Shown here: positions 1 to 13,100 of the stretch, in pieces
Layout of the letters: the number at the start of each line of letters is the position of its first letter
Numbering within the stretch: the stretch's first letter is position 1
Translations under genes and position numbers: made by a program
DNA from: Amblyornis subalaris
Lineage: Eukaryota > Chordata > Aves > Passeriformes > Ptilonorhynchidae
Reading direction: 5' to 3'
DNA: 64,000 nucleotides
Assembly: GCA_018881555.1 (NCBI GenBank)
Contig: JACAXG010000079.1
Location: 372,001 to 436,000 of the forward strand
The notes under the pieces: generated by a model
Seen by the model: only the letters and a program-made list of their open reading frames with translations
Told to the model about the DNA's origin: nothing
The model's database searches: none

Positions 1-2350
1 GAATATTGGAGGACAGAGGTCACTGCACTCTTGTGCCATGACTGTCAGTTATTTTTCAAAATGTCAGTTCACATTTTGATTTTAAAGCTGTATGCCAGCT
101 TATGGCAGTATGTGTTATGTAGGCAAGAAATTTAAATAATTTTTATTGTGTTGAAAACATTACTGTGCAGAAAAATCTCTATGACATGAGGAGGAGCTGA
201 ATATCTTAGTTTTGACAATATTTTATCTACTATTATTGTTTATCTATATTTATACTATCTAACATTGACGTGTATATCAAATATGCACTCTTACTACCAT
301 TATTATTATTTGTAACACTTTCGGTAGGTGTCATTTTCATCCTGGAGACTTTTTCATCTTACTGAAACTAATTCTAGAGCAAAATCCCTGGGAGCCATTC
401 CTGTTCCTGTTGATTTCAGTAAGATCAAGCCCAAAGATAGAGACATGCTCTAACTTCCATGGAAATTACAATAACAACTCTGATCAAATTAGGAATTAGT
501 TAAAGCTCAGAGTTTTTATCCAAGACTATTCCATCCTGACCTGTGACTCCGATGCTGTTCTGGTCCTGGAGAATTGTGGCTTGCATCTGACACAGCAGAA
601 AGTGGGAGCTGGTGCTGACTGGAAACATCTTTCTCGTTATACATTACTTTTAACCTAGGTTATATTTTCATTTCCATTTCTAGCCTCTGTACAGTGGAGG
701 CTTGTGAAATATGTTATATTTAAAGACTTTTTAATTTAGATGATACCTGGGACCTATAGCACTATCAATGCGATACAGTGATGTTTTACATGGAATTTTG
801 CTTTCTTTGCAAAATACCCAAATATAAGAATTTAGGCATAGTATAAACAGACAATGACTTGCAGAAACTTTTCATATCACCAAGCTCATGTTCACTTGGC
901 AGGGCTTTTAAAGTCATGCATTTTGTTAGAAAAGTAATCAAAGTTTTCTTGCTTACAACAAGGAATGAGCCATTTAATGAGAGCAGTCTGCAGTTCTTCT
1001 GCATATCAAGTATTTTTTAAATATTGAAATTTATATTATTGAGAACATGAAATAAAAAAAAATCTAATGGTTTTTTCATTTATATTTTTCATTAAATCTG
1101 CTTCAAGATAACCTCCCTCTTTTTCTTTATGAAGCCTCATAGATAATTAAAACATACTCTGAGAGCAAAAAAATTAAAGAATTAACATCTGTTTGATATT
1201 AGTATACATGGCAATCAACCCATGCAGAACATGTGTGAAATGAAAGTGTGTCATGCATATTAAACGGTGGTGATTCATGATACATTAATCTTAATCTTCA
1301 AGAATACTTCAGCTGTGGATGGATGGATTCTTTAAAAGAACACTTGTAAATGGCAGTTGTGATAATCCATGATATGAAACATACCAAACAATGCTTTTGT
1401 ACATAGTGCTTAGTAATTATGTAATTTCATATTCCAGGAGTTTTGTAGCAATTTATTCCTTTTTCTATATTGACCTGTACTCTGTAAAGAGATATGGAAA
1501 TAATTAACATTATTTTTTTAACACTATATGCCTAGTAAGCCCTGGCAGTTTCTAAAAGTGTTTTTGCAATAGATTACTGCATTCTGACCATGCCACACAT
1601 CATTAATTTAAGATACATAGTCTCAGTTATCTTGCACTTCCATTTATATGAATCTGAAATAACTCATTTGAAACTAGTAGAATGTTTACTTTGGCTTAGC
1701 AGTTTGCATTATCATGCACATATCACTACTATGACTGGGATCACAATCTGGCCTAACATGTGCTACAACAGAAATAGTCCAGGGTCTGAGATGGATTCTT
1801 TTTAAAGTTGTCTGAAAGCAAGAGCTGTTCACCAGCCCACTTTCACTTGCTGTGAAAGGCATTTTCAGAGATGTCGTACAGCAAAAATACAGCTCATTGT
1901 AAAAAATTGCTCATTTAGTAATGAAAAGTTTTAGCTTAACGCTGGGATTTTAGCTAGTTATTGACTAACAAAAGGGCCTCTTGAAAGACTGTATATTAAA
2001 TTCAGCTAAGTAAATGTCTGGGAGGTAGATCTTGAATTAAGGGATAGATTTGTAATTCATTTTACTGGGAGATGTGGTGTGAGTACTGACACTGTGTAAC
2101 TTCGTACTTTACTCATACGTAGATGCACTTCAAAACTGAGCACTATTTTCAGGTTTTACTTTTACTGGTGATACACCTCTATCAGATAAAGAGGCTTTGG
2201 CTGTTGCCTATTGGCTGTCCTAGCAGCTGGGATCCTTGAATGATGTATGAACACTACAAAGATGAAATAACCTGCAAAATGGGTGTGGGCAGAGAGAGAA
2301 AGACACTGCACTGTCCCTTGAAGCCAGAGACATCTCATACGACTTAGATA

Positions 2351-2390
2351 TATACCCCAACCTACTGTATTATACCCCAACCTACTGTAT
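2351..2390. repeat. perfect tandem duplication of a 20-bp unit
   Basis: TATACCCCAACCTACTGTAT occurs twice in direct succession (2351-2370 and 2371-2390) without a mismatch. It looks like a recent replication slippage or duplication; there is no sign of a mobile element. Confidence 0.95.
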
Positions 2391-3683
2391 TAATAGGGAT
2401 AGGCATGGGTTTATTGAAGGGGACATAATTTTTTGTCTGTACTCATTTTATGCTAAGCACAGGATTGCAGCTGGAACACTCTCGACTGCACTTTCAGTTC
2501 TGACATGAACTATTTTACCTAAACATTCCATGCCATTTCTGTTTAGGCATCAAAATAAATTACAAGTTTGACTTCAAAATAAATTCCTTATGTCATTAGC
2601 ATTAATTTGTATGAAATATAGCCATGCAAATGACAAGCCATATAGAGCTTAATTGTTCATGACTTTCTATAAAACCATAAAGGTATTTTCTTCTCTTTAT
2701 TTGCTGTAATGTTTGCAAGACACTTAGGGTAACACTTTTTCATAAATCCTTTGATTTTTATGATCATGCAGAAAAGGAAATCCAAAAAACAATGGGCACT
2801 AAAGTTAAGCAAGGGACCAAAAAATCTGGAAGTAATTGAATTATCTGTCTGCTCTCCTCTGCCCCATGAACAGACATGATCATGCTGGATACTTCAGTAT
2901 TCTGACTATCTCCATAAGCTATTCAGCCTTCTTTACTTTCTCGTATTTGAAATTGGTCTTTCTAACAGCTATAGAACTTCTGTCTTTTCTACTCTTCAAA
3001 ATTTATAAAATATAATTGAATGAAAAACTTGAATAGTGGAGGAAAAAAACCCGCCAAAACCAATGGGAAGTTACAAAGACAGAGGACTGGACTTCATAGC
3101 CTAAAGTTTCAAGTGCCATATTGACGTTGAAAAGAGCCATGGAAATTTATACAGTTTGAGGATCCTTCTGCAAACAGTGATCAGTCTCATCCGCTTCAGG
3201 AATGTCATTCTTATTGTAACCAAAGGGGTGAATGCCGGTTGTTAAAAAAAAGAGGAAGATAAGACAGTAGGTAGATGAAAACTAAATGCACGGTGATTCC
3301 ATTTTGAAGGAACCATCTCTGCTTTCAGAGGTTTTAATTGCTTTAAGCAAGCATCTCCACTGCTTTTCTCTTACAGGCAGACCAAAATCTCTTTTTCCCT
3401 CACATTTTGTAAATCAATTGAACAGGAAAACTAAAGAGAACTGAGGGGAATTATTGCTGACTATTGCTGTCAGAGAGATGGTCAGCCATGAGCACTTGGA
3501 GGTGTGATCTTTCATATTTGGGGCACTGGATATATCATTGCATAAAATCATTGTAATGATGTAGAATATCAGATTCAGTGATTAAAAGTTGTGTGATGTG
3601 CTCACCAATATGAGCAAAAGGGAAACCCCATTTTTTCACATTTTTTCATAGATTACCCCTGTCCCCTGCCAGATGAGGAGAGC

Positions 3684-3717
3684 TATATACGTATATATAT
3701 GTGTGTGTGTGTGTGTT
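3684..3717. repeat. TA/TG microsatellite
   Basis: A short alternating TA run passes into about nine TG repeats. Simple sequence, possibly length-polymorphic. Confidence 0.9.
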
Positions 3718-4598
3718 TGTCAAATAGTTGGATGTTTTCCGTTGCCAGGGAACAGGCCATGATCATATGCTGATAATCTGGAATATGTTAAATTTAGCGC
3801 AGTGTATTTATACATCTGTATGATTCAGAGTTTTCAGTCAGCTTCAGAAGAGTTTGTAGCTGTAGCAGTCCCTAGCTTGGGGACCCTAGCTTGGCTAGTC
3901 CCCTAGCCAAACCTACTGGTGTTTGTCAGCTCCAACATGCTTAATGCATATTCAGGGTATCATGAAAGAAGGTTCTTTGACTATTTTTTCTGCAGAACAC
4001 TACTGGAAAGCTTTCACTACTGTTTTTAAAGGAGAAAAGTGCAGTTCCCTTGTTCCGTTCTGGTTTCTTAGCCTTTCTTTGCTCCAGTTTTGTCTTTTGG
4101 AAATGGTAATATCTCTCTGCCAGTTATAATGCAGAGCAATTTAGAGCAGCACATGCATTTTCTAAAAGTCAACTATCTTTGTAGCTATGCTGGGACATAA
4201 AGGAGTAAACTACTGTATGGTCCTTTTTTGGGACTACCTGGAAGGGCCCCATGGAATCTGGCCATAAGAGTGCTTTCAGAGGAGTCAGCAGGAAACTCAG
4301 GTTAATTTATTTAGAGCTGTGAATAATGTATGTTAGCAAAAAGCATTCCTTGTAAACAATGGAAAAGCGGTAGAGAGGAAGATATGAAAATCTCATTACT
4401 TACTTATCCGGGGCATGCAGGTGGTGCTAAAATTCAAGAACAGAACTAATTTAGTAGCTGTAAGTATTCCAGGGAATGAATCATTAGTAAAGTGGAAGGG
4501 TAGAAAACCCACAGAAACATCTTTGATACTGAAGAACAAACCAGCAAAATTTGTGTAGAATAGGATAGGGGCTAAATAGCTAGACAGAGGTTATTTGG

Positions 4599-4615
4599 TT
4601 ATTTATTTATTTATT
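4599..4615. repeat. short TTTA microsatellite
   Basis: About four repeats of ATTT, a minor simple sequence. Confidence 0.75.
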
Positions 4616-4724
4616 GAAAGTCTGTCAATAAATCAACAGTGAAGATATGAAAATAAGGTTAGTGCTACAGCTGTGCAGAGTATTGCAATTGGAGAAAGTG
4701 TTGCACGATGCAAAGTGACAAAAT

Positions 4725-4815
4725 CACAGCATCAGAGAACATGCTGAGTTGGAAGGGACCCACAAGGATCATTGAGTCCAGCTCCTGGCCCTGCACAGCA
4801 CCATCCCAAAAAGTC
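4725..4815 (-). mobile_element. CR1 LINE 3' end fragment, antisense
   Basis: On the + strand reads like the reverse complement of the avian CR1 3' untranslated tail: AATCACAGCATCAGAGAACA, then GAGTTGGAAGGGACCCACAA, then GGATCATTGAGTCCAGCTCC. This is the common 5'-truncated form of CR1. The far boundary is unclear, since similarity fades after GCACAGCACCATCCC. Confidence 0.85.
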
Positions 4816-5462
4816 AAATGCTATGCCTCAGAAGAGTTAACAAAAATGTAGGTACTCTACAGTAAAGCTATAGATGCCTATAGAGGAGCTAATCTGGGAG
4901 GCTCTCCCAGTTCACTGAACATGTATATTCAGTACTTCTTTTTTTCTCTTGGCAAAGCATCAGCATTTGCTTCTAATGCTAGAATTACTGCTGACAACAC
5001 CAAGGCTGAATTACAGCTTTGCTTACTTTTGTCTCATCTACAAGGAAGACGTGAAAGCAGATACTGCAGATTTCTGTGTGGCTCATTGGTGCTCATTGTA
5101 AATCAGACTGACGGGGTGGTTAAATTTTTCAGCCAGATTTAATGGACAAAGACAAACATCACCTTTTCTCTGTGATGCAGTTATTCTGGGTTATTTAGAA
5201 AGTGGTTGAGAAGCAGTGGTCTTGCTGATATCCAAGGTGTTCTACTGTTGACTGCTTCGCACTAAGGCCTTTTATCATGTTACATAAATCTTGCAATGAT
5301 TTTTTTCTATCCAAAATATAGAACTGCTTCTCATTCAGGCTGACTAGTTTAAATAGCTAAGTACCAAAGGATTGCAATATCATAGTTCCAAAGTTTTTAT
5401 TACCCTTGTGAAATTATACAATTTGCATAATGCCACCTGAATTGGAAATATAATTATTATTT

Positions 5463-5498
5463 AAATATTCTAACTCTGAAACATTTTCAGAAATATTT
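5463..5498. repeat. two-part inverted repeat
   Basis: TCTGAAA (5475-5481) and TTTCAGA (5485-5491) form a perfect 7-bp stem around CAT. Outside them AAATATT (5463-5469) pairs with AATATTT (5492-5498), with a five-base bulge on the left side. It can form a hairpin; no function is known to me. Confidence 0.7.
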
Positions 5499-8400
5499 AA
5501 GCACGTTAGAAATTCATCCAGGATAACTTTGGGGATTTTAATGGATTTCATGGATTTTTAGTAGTGGATTTTAACCAAGCAAAAAGTGAATTTAACATGT
5601 AGTAATCAATGTATATGTTGCTTATAATGAAAAAAATTATTAGTCAATCTATAGAAACAAAGAGATTTTGTAACACAAAATTGATAGTATTCTGGGTTAC
5701 AGTAAAAGGTGTACTTACAAAGAATGTCAGGGAAATCCTTTAATGTTTAGTGTTATGATGCATCCATGGAGTACTCAGTTTTGTATATTCTTTGTATAGG
5801 AGACCACAGAAAATTACATTTCAAATATTTTGTTTAATAAGATATACCAAAAAAGAGAGTGCTAATTAAAAATGTAAGAAGGAAGCTATAGAGATCTCTT
5901 ATTCAGTTATATAATCACCTAGAGATATTATGAAAATTTTGGTGAAGAAATATTAAACCAGTTTATAATAAAGCATTGATGGTTTTTGACATTTTGGGTT
6001 TAGATATATAGGATATAGACAATATTTGGAATACACTGCCCTTCACAGAGCTGAAAAAATGGACCTTTAGAGTATGTTTGATTTAAGGAAAAATAGTGGT
6101 TGGATCATACTGTGATATGAATAGGCATCACTATTTAGTGATGTTGATTTCTGTTTGTGTAACAACAACCTATATTGAAGCAAACAGTCATGCATAACTT
6201 TCAAGACAATTCATTGGCAAGTTTTGATATTTTATTTTCAATGGAAACTAAAAACTTGGGATTAAATGGATATGGAAAACTCCTTCATCTTCTTTGTGTA
6301 GAAAAGATTGGGGTTTTATTAACCTTTGTTCTTGAAGCCTTTAATGGAAAATACACATGTAAGTATATTTCCTGTATTTTAGCACCCCATAAAGAAAAAG
6401 CTGCCACGAGATGCACATTCTGCATAGCACAACAGGCTTCTACCATATTCAAGGCCTGATTGTGGTGAAAACAGTGTAACAATACTATCTTTGTTTATGA
6501 GATGTAATCTAAAATGACCAAAAAAAATGAAGAAGAATAATTTTCTTCCTCTCCTTAGCTTTACTAGGCAAGCTCATAACTACTGGGCCAATGATGGTGA
6601 TTTTCAACAGTTGCGGAGATAATGGCTGCTCAGAGATGTGGTGGAGTTTCCATCTTTGTGGAGACCCTCAAAATTTGACAGAATATGACCTGGGCTACTT
6701 GATCTGTCTTCAGAAATTGCTCTGCTTTGGACCTTCCAGAGGTTCTTTTTAAACTGAATTATTCTAAGATACTGTAACTGAAAGCCAGCAAGACATTGAA
6801 ATAATGGCTGCAGCTTTCCACCTTCCTTGGAAAAGGTGAAAAAAATTAAATTTAGTATGTCAGATCTTGAAGATATAGCTGGAGAAAAATATCTGTGTAA
6901 ATGAGAGGTTTAAACTGCTAATGAACAGCAGGATGCACAGTGTTGTTAAACTCTTAAGCTTATTATTCATAAGCACTCCACTGATAAATAGAAGATTTTG
7001 GGTAGACAGGAAAGATCTGCAAAAATGAAGAGGACATATCCTTGTTTATGGTTTTTGCCACATTTTTCCTACAATCACCTTAAGCTGAAGTTCTGAAAAG
7101 CGTAAAATATGTGAAAAGACAGTATTTTAAAGGACAGGCACTGTATTTTGTTGTATTATTCTCAGTTTACCTTGGCAGTGTATAGGGAACTGAAAGGCTG
7201 CACAACACTGTGTATCCTAGAGAACAACACCTCCTCAGGAAGCACCCAGGAAACTAATCATTGCCCTTCTGAAGTGCCCCGAGACACCTTCTGGCATTTC
7301 TCCTGTTTTATTCTTCTGTTATTATATCACCTTTTTCTTTTCTAAATACCTATCTATTTTGTCCATTCTTATAGAAAATGCCCAACTGTCTTTTTTGACC
7401 AAAATTTGATGAATTTATTTAACTCCGTCTAAACATAGTTTTACCCTAATCCAGGTGAGACATGCCATGTAGATGCAACTGTCTACTTATTTTTTTGTGG
7501 CGTGAAACCCAGACTTGCCTTACCCTCCTCCCAGGTACAGCTGTTAACATCCAGATGCCTGAAAAATTTCTGATTTCATGAAACTGGATGGAGAAGGTTG
7601 AAATTATGCAGGCTCCTGGGTAGGTAGAAAGCAAAGATCATCCTCTACTCACAGATTGCATGGCCTTCCTTTTGTGCCAGTACAGTTTTGCTGGTGTTGT
7701 TGACTGGTCTGAGATAAATCTGCTGCTTCTGGCAGTATTCCTGACTACATATTCCTGTTTCTGTTTTCTTGCAGTGCTACCATTTCATGACCATCTTTAA
7801 GAATGACCTTTTCAATGCACAATCTAGTGCATCCAATTTTTAGGATTAATAGTGTGGAGCGAGAGAGAGAAGTATTTCATCAGAAAGGATCATGCAGAAG
7901 GACGTTGTAATTGCCTATATATTAAAACAGCACATGCGTTTTTTTTTTACAGTATTTTGGTCTGTATTAATTGTCGGTATTAGGGGCTACTATTAATATC
8001 CAAAGTAGCTTCTAAAGACTCCAACAGATACGAAGCAGGAAAAATGCTGTTTTTCAACAACCTAGTGTTAGGGTAATACAACCTGTGGTGAAAAACTGTA
8101 TGAGCAAGAAACATGAGAAAGGGCAGGAGGGCAGAACAAAAGAGCTGACGAGTGAAGGAGAGAGATAAAATTGTCATACTAAACACTGGCTACGTTTAAA
8201 CAATTGGCAGATTAAGACTGCTGTATGATATTTTTTTCAAATATCCTTTGGAAGCTTGAAAGTAGAATAGATAAGCAGTTTTATCATTATGGTATATGCA
8301 TGCATTTAAATTTCTGATATTAGTGTTGTTCAACAATGAGTCATCTGTCTCAAGAAGCAGCTATAGAGGATATGTTGCTGTACAATTCACCAACCTGCTA

Positions 8401-10096
8401 AACTAAATCATCAGCAGAAGGTTTTGAATTAATACTGTCAAAAGTCTAATAAATTTTAATTATAAGAATCAAAGCACTTTAATACGCCAGGATTAATCTT
8501 TAAACACATTTTTATATCTGTTTTGTTCCATGTTAATGCTCTAATGAAATTAATCACAAGCTAAAGGAAATTTTGTTTACCACTGCCACCCTATTAATAG
8601 TTTGCTTGATAGCACAGAGTATTTCAGCACTAGTTTTCTGAAATTGTGTGTACATCAGAAAAGGATGATTCTGCTAACCTTCCAGAAGTGGTGTTGCTAT
8701 TTGGGAACCATTTATGTGATTACTGTGTAGCACATGGCTTCTGATTTACATTCCATAATTCCTTGCCATATGTTGAGGTCTATTTAATAATTAGAGCAGT
8801 TAATGCTGTGAAAGCAATGTAAATGAATTTCCCTCTTACCTGAGAGTATTGTCCACATCAGAGGGCATGAAATACTTTAGTGAAGTTGTGCAGCTGCAGA
8901 GATTGGATTTAGTCTGACCAAATTACATTCACTTTTTATGTACACATGTACATGTTTGGTCCTCCCCATACATTTTTTGTTGAACTGGTAGAGATCACAC
9001 CTCCTTACCTGCAATTTATTTGGGAAAACATGGGTACCCCATGTTCCGTCTGCTTAATCTGTATTTTTCACAGACTGTTAATTAAGTATTTTATAATTTG
9101 TAGTGTTACGACTAATAGAGTTGATTGAAATTCAAATTCAGTGCCATGGACCACTGACCTTTGCTATGTTCTGACACATATGGTTCAATAGAAATCAGTT
9201 AAAAACTGATGTATGCTGTAAAATGACATGACCAACTTATAGACTGCTTGCATTTATGATCTTTGATGTGAAAGTAGTTTCCTGGAGTTACCTACCTGCA
9301 TTTAACACCTCCTTCTGTTTTGATTTAAAAAATTGTATTCTCTTCATTCCTTAAATACCTAGATGTCATAAAAGCAATGTATCTTCTGACTGAATGATTG
9401 CCCTGTTGTTAGTTCTTCTCTTTGTTGGTCTTCACTGCTTGGTGCTGATTCCCTCGTCCAGCGGAGGTAATTGTCTTCCAACACATTTCCTCCTTTTTCT
9501 TTCTTGTGTCCAATATCAGTTGTTCTAAGACCACAGGTTCCTCAGACCACTTCTCTCAGGAAATGGGGAGTTATTAGAGCTTATTAATGTTATTATTTCC
9601 ATTCTTTCAAGTGTGTAAGCCTCTCAGCACAACACCAGAGAACAGAAAGGGAATGGAGCAGGTAAGAAAGCCTGTGCTTATGTTCAAGAATTTAGAGGTG
9701 GGTTGAAGGGACGATTCCTACCCTCAATACACCAACTTAACGTTATAGCTGTTTCATTCTAACTGACAATCTAAAGGCTACTGTAGATGCCTTTCTATTC
9801 TCATTATTTGAAGTAATAATTTAAAGACTCACTGAATGAGAAGCAACTGAGGAACAGTTGTATTGTGGTGTATATAAATGAGAAAACCAAAATTTTAGTC
9901 TTAGATTCAGTGCTGTGTTTATATAACCCCTCTGCCATCCTGAAGGCACTCTATAGCATTTCATGGACTTGTCTGTGTTGATAGCCTTAACTGAGCATCA
10001 AACAGTGAACTTCTTTTTACCAGATCTTTAAATGTGAATTTGGTACTGCATTGACTCATGCAGTTTCTGAACAAAAGGGAAGAAGCTTCCACCTGG

Positions 10097-10140
10097 AAAA
10101 ATAAATAAGTAAATAAATAAATAAGTATATAAATAAATAT
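10097..10140. repeat. AAAT-type microsatellite
   Basis: Interrupted AAAT/AAGT repeats over 44 bp, preceded by a short A run. Confidence 0.9.
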
Positions 10141-13100
10141 GAGAGAGGAGAAATATAAATGCCTGCTGTTTGAGAGAAGGAAATGGTCACATTTTTAATA
10201 ATCCCTTTCCATCTGCTGGGTGCTAAAAGCTGTCAGAGAATTCTTTATGTTTTTACTAGACATTTGTCTTTAATGACCATTAAAAGAAAAGAACAGGTAA
10301 TTTGGTTTTCTACTCTATAATGTTCTATTTTTAAAATAATCAATTGTTTTAGAATACTATTCTGTGGTAGATGCTATCTGCATTTTCACAAAGCCAGAGT
10401 TTCTGCTTAGAAGAATATGTACTTTAAGAAACTGGATTCTGATTAAACTCATATTAGGCATTGTTTCAAATAAAAAAAAAAAACACCCTGGTTTTTAATT
10501 TATCCCTGTAAAAAACCCAACCTGTTAATTTAATATTAAAAGCAGATTCCAGTCCCAAATATATAGTCTTTCCACATACAGAAGCCTGGTGGATTCTGAA
10601 AGTCCCATGGACAGCCATAGGCAAATTCTCTTGTCACATGCAAAAATAAAAGACAAATTTGAGGCTGCTTAATCCAAGCTCTAGGAGTATCCTGGGAGTA
10701 TGTTTTAGAGGAGATTCTGGGAAACACTGTTATCTGTAAAGTAGCTTGGAGACATTCAAGTGACTCAGCTGTGGGACTTTTGAGTGCTACAGTACACTTC
10801 CTGTAGACACATTGCACAGCCTTAGACCAAGACCTCTTTTAGGATTAACTGGATTACAGAAGAGTAACTGACAACTCTGTAACATGTTAAAATGGGACTC
10901 AAAAATTGCTCCATTGCTGTCCATGTCAGTATTTTTTGCTTATTTGGGGGGTGCTTGTTGAAGTATTAAAATTCTTCTCTGTTGGATCAAGCCATGAACT
11001 CGTTGTTTGTCAGGACTGTTTAGCAAGAAGCTTATTTATTATTCATGACTGTCCCAGGAGTTGTCCTGCCAAACAAAAAATGTTAATAAAAAAAACAAGA
11101 CAGCTTGGCAGCCAGTCTGATTTGTGCTGTGTCTTGAAACCCATAACTGTATTCCTCCCTTCCCTGTGCTTCAGCAACTGTTAGGATCAGTAACATGTAA
11201 GGAAAATGTGTGTCTACATGTTCTTAAGCACACTAGGTATTTAGGGTGTTAACATGCACACAACCGCTGGTTTTAGTAATTCCATGCTAGCTTTTTTGAG
11301 ACTATAGAGCAGTCTGGATAAACATTAATTTCCTGTACTTCGTAGTTATTTCACCTGGCTGAAAATAGGAACTGCTGCCTGGTTGATAGAAGAATTAGAA
11401 TGCTGTCTAGTTGTTTTTTTTGGTAGTGTGTCACAATCTTCTGAAATGCTATTATAGAATTTCATACAGCATTACCTATTAAAAATATATTTGAGGATCC
11501 TGCTGCAAAAAGTGCCTTAGAACTGCCCACTGATACACAGCTCTATTAAGTAAGGGCACTACCTCTTTCTACTGTTGGTTCCTGTCATGCTTGAATGCAA
11601 AGTACAAGGCTAGCAAAAGATAAAAGAACTGTAGCTCCATTTTTAATGACTGTACAATCCAGGACTACAGCATCCAGGCACTAAACACAGACAGTAAAAT
11701 TAATCTGTCTGAAAGGATCATGATTTTCAATGCTTTCCTATGTCTATTGATCTCTAGAGGACCTCCACCAGCTTTTGGGCCTTTGGAACATGAGTTCCAT
11801 ACTTTGTTCTGACAGCAGCAAACCTTGGGAAGATGCCAGCTTCTGGTGACATGAGTGCTTGACACAGAACAAGCAAGACTGTTCTTCCTAGAGCTTCATC
11901 ACAGTTTCTGTCAGCTCCAGGGTGACAACATTTTTGCTGTGGCTGACCACAAAGACAGACTCACTCCAAAGGCTTCTGCTGAAGCTGGTAATTGCTAAGG
12001 GAAGATTTTTTCACTGACTTCAGTGGGCTCTGGCATGCTACCCAAATTCTTCATTAAATAATTAACAAGGCTAATAAGCACTGTGACAGTGTCTGTTTTA
12101 GCTTAGAAAACATGGTATGTAGCCAAAGAATGAAATGCTCTATATATTATCTATCTAGTATCACAGTTTCTTGGCCATCCCGCTGTGAGTTCTGTGGCCA
12201 TTTCACAGGTGCTTGATGCAGAAGGACTTTGACTTCTGATGCTCTTCCAGGAAATTATGAGAATTTGGGGGTTTTTTAGTGTTTAGAATGTGGGCAGGTC
12301 CTGAAGAAGAGACTCCTTTTATAACTTGTACTTTCACCGGCAAGTTGACATGTTACATATTTAATACATATATGAGCCAAAGTGGCTTCTGAAATCGAAC
12401 TTGGATAAAATCTAAGATTAGTGATCTTGGTAAAAACAGCTGGGCCTATGTAAGTGATGAGCAAGCAAAAAAGATAGCAACTAAAATCAAGTGATTCAGG
12501 AGCCACCATACAACGAAAGCATTTCTGAAGAAGCCCAGACTTGGCTGCATTATGACTGCAAAGAAACACTGGAAGCTGTTACTTTTTAAAAATGATACTT
12601 TGGTTAGGGGTAGGTGTGGTTTGAAATACAAGACTGACTGTCAGAGTGAGTGTTTAAAATGGGATGATTTATAAATGCTGTGACTTGGACTAAAGCACAG
12701 AGATTAAACCTGAAGTTAGCCTAGAAGTGTAATGCAGCAGAATTTGCCAAGGTGTTCCATGACTCTAAGTACTGAGGTCATAAAATTCAAACATTAAAAA
12801 AAAAAAAACAGATAAAGACTTCTGAGTATAAGTTTCTACAATCTGAAATAAGTTTGGGAATTTTTCTGCCTTACCTACATGTTATGGCTTCATTTCTAAT
12901 AACACAAACCTCTGAGCAGAGTAGACAGAAATATGTTCACATGCGAATAATAACTTTGCCCTCCCTACTTGTGTGATGACACTGATTCAGGTCAGTTCAA
13001 ATAATTACTGCTCTACTTTATCAAAGTCTGCTCCCTTCCAGACTTCCAGACTTGTTTGAGTGCTCTTTTTCTTTTTTTCTTCCTCTGTCTCATTCTTTAG

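Noticed and set aside
6175..6459. 94-codon frame on + with a shadow on -
   Set aside because: No recognisable domain or splice signals, and frames of this size are expected by chance here.
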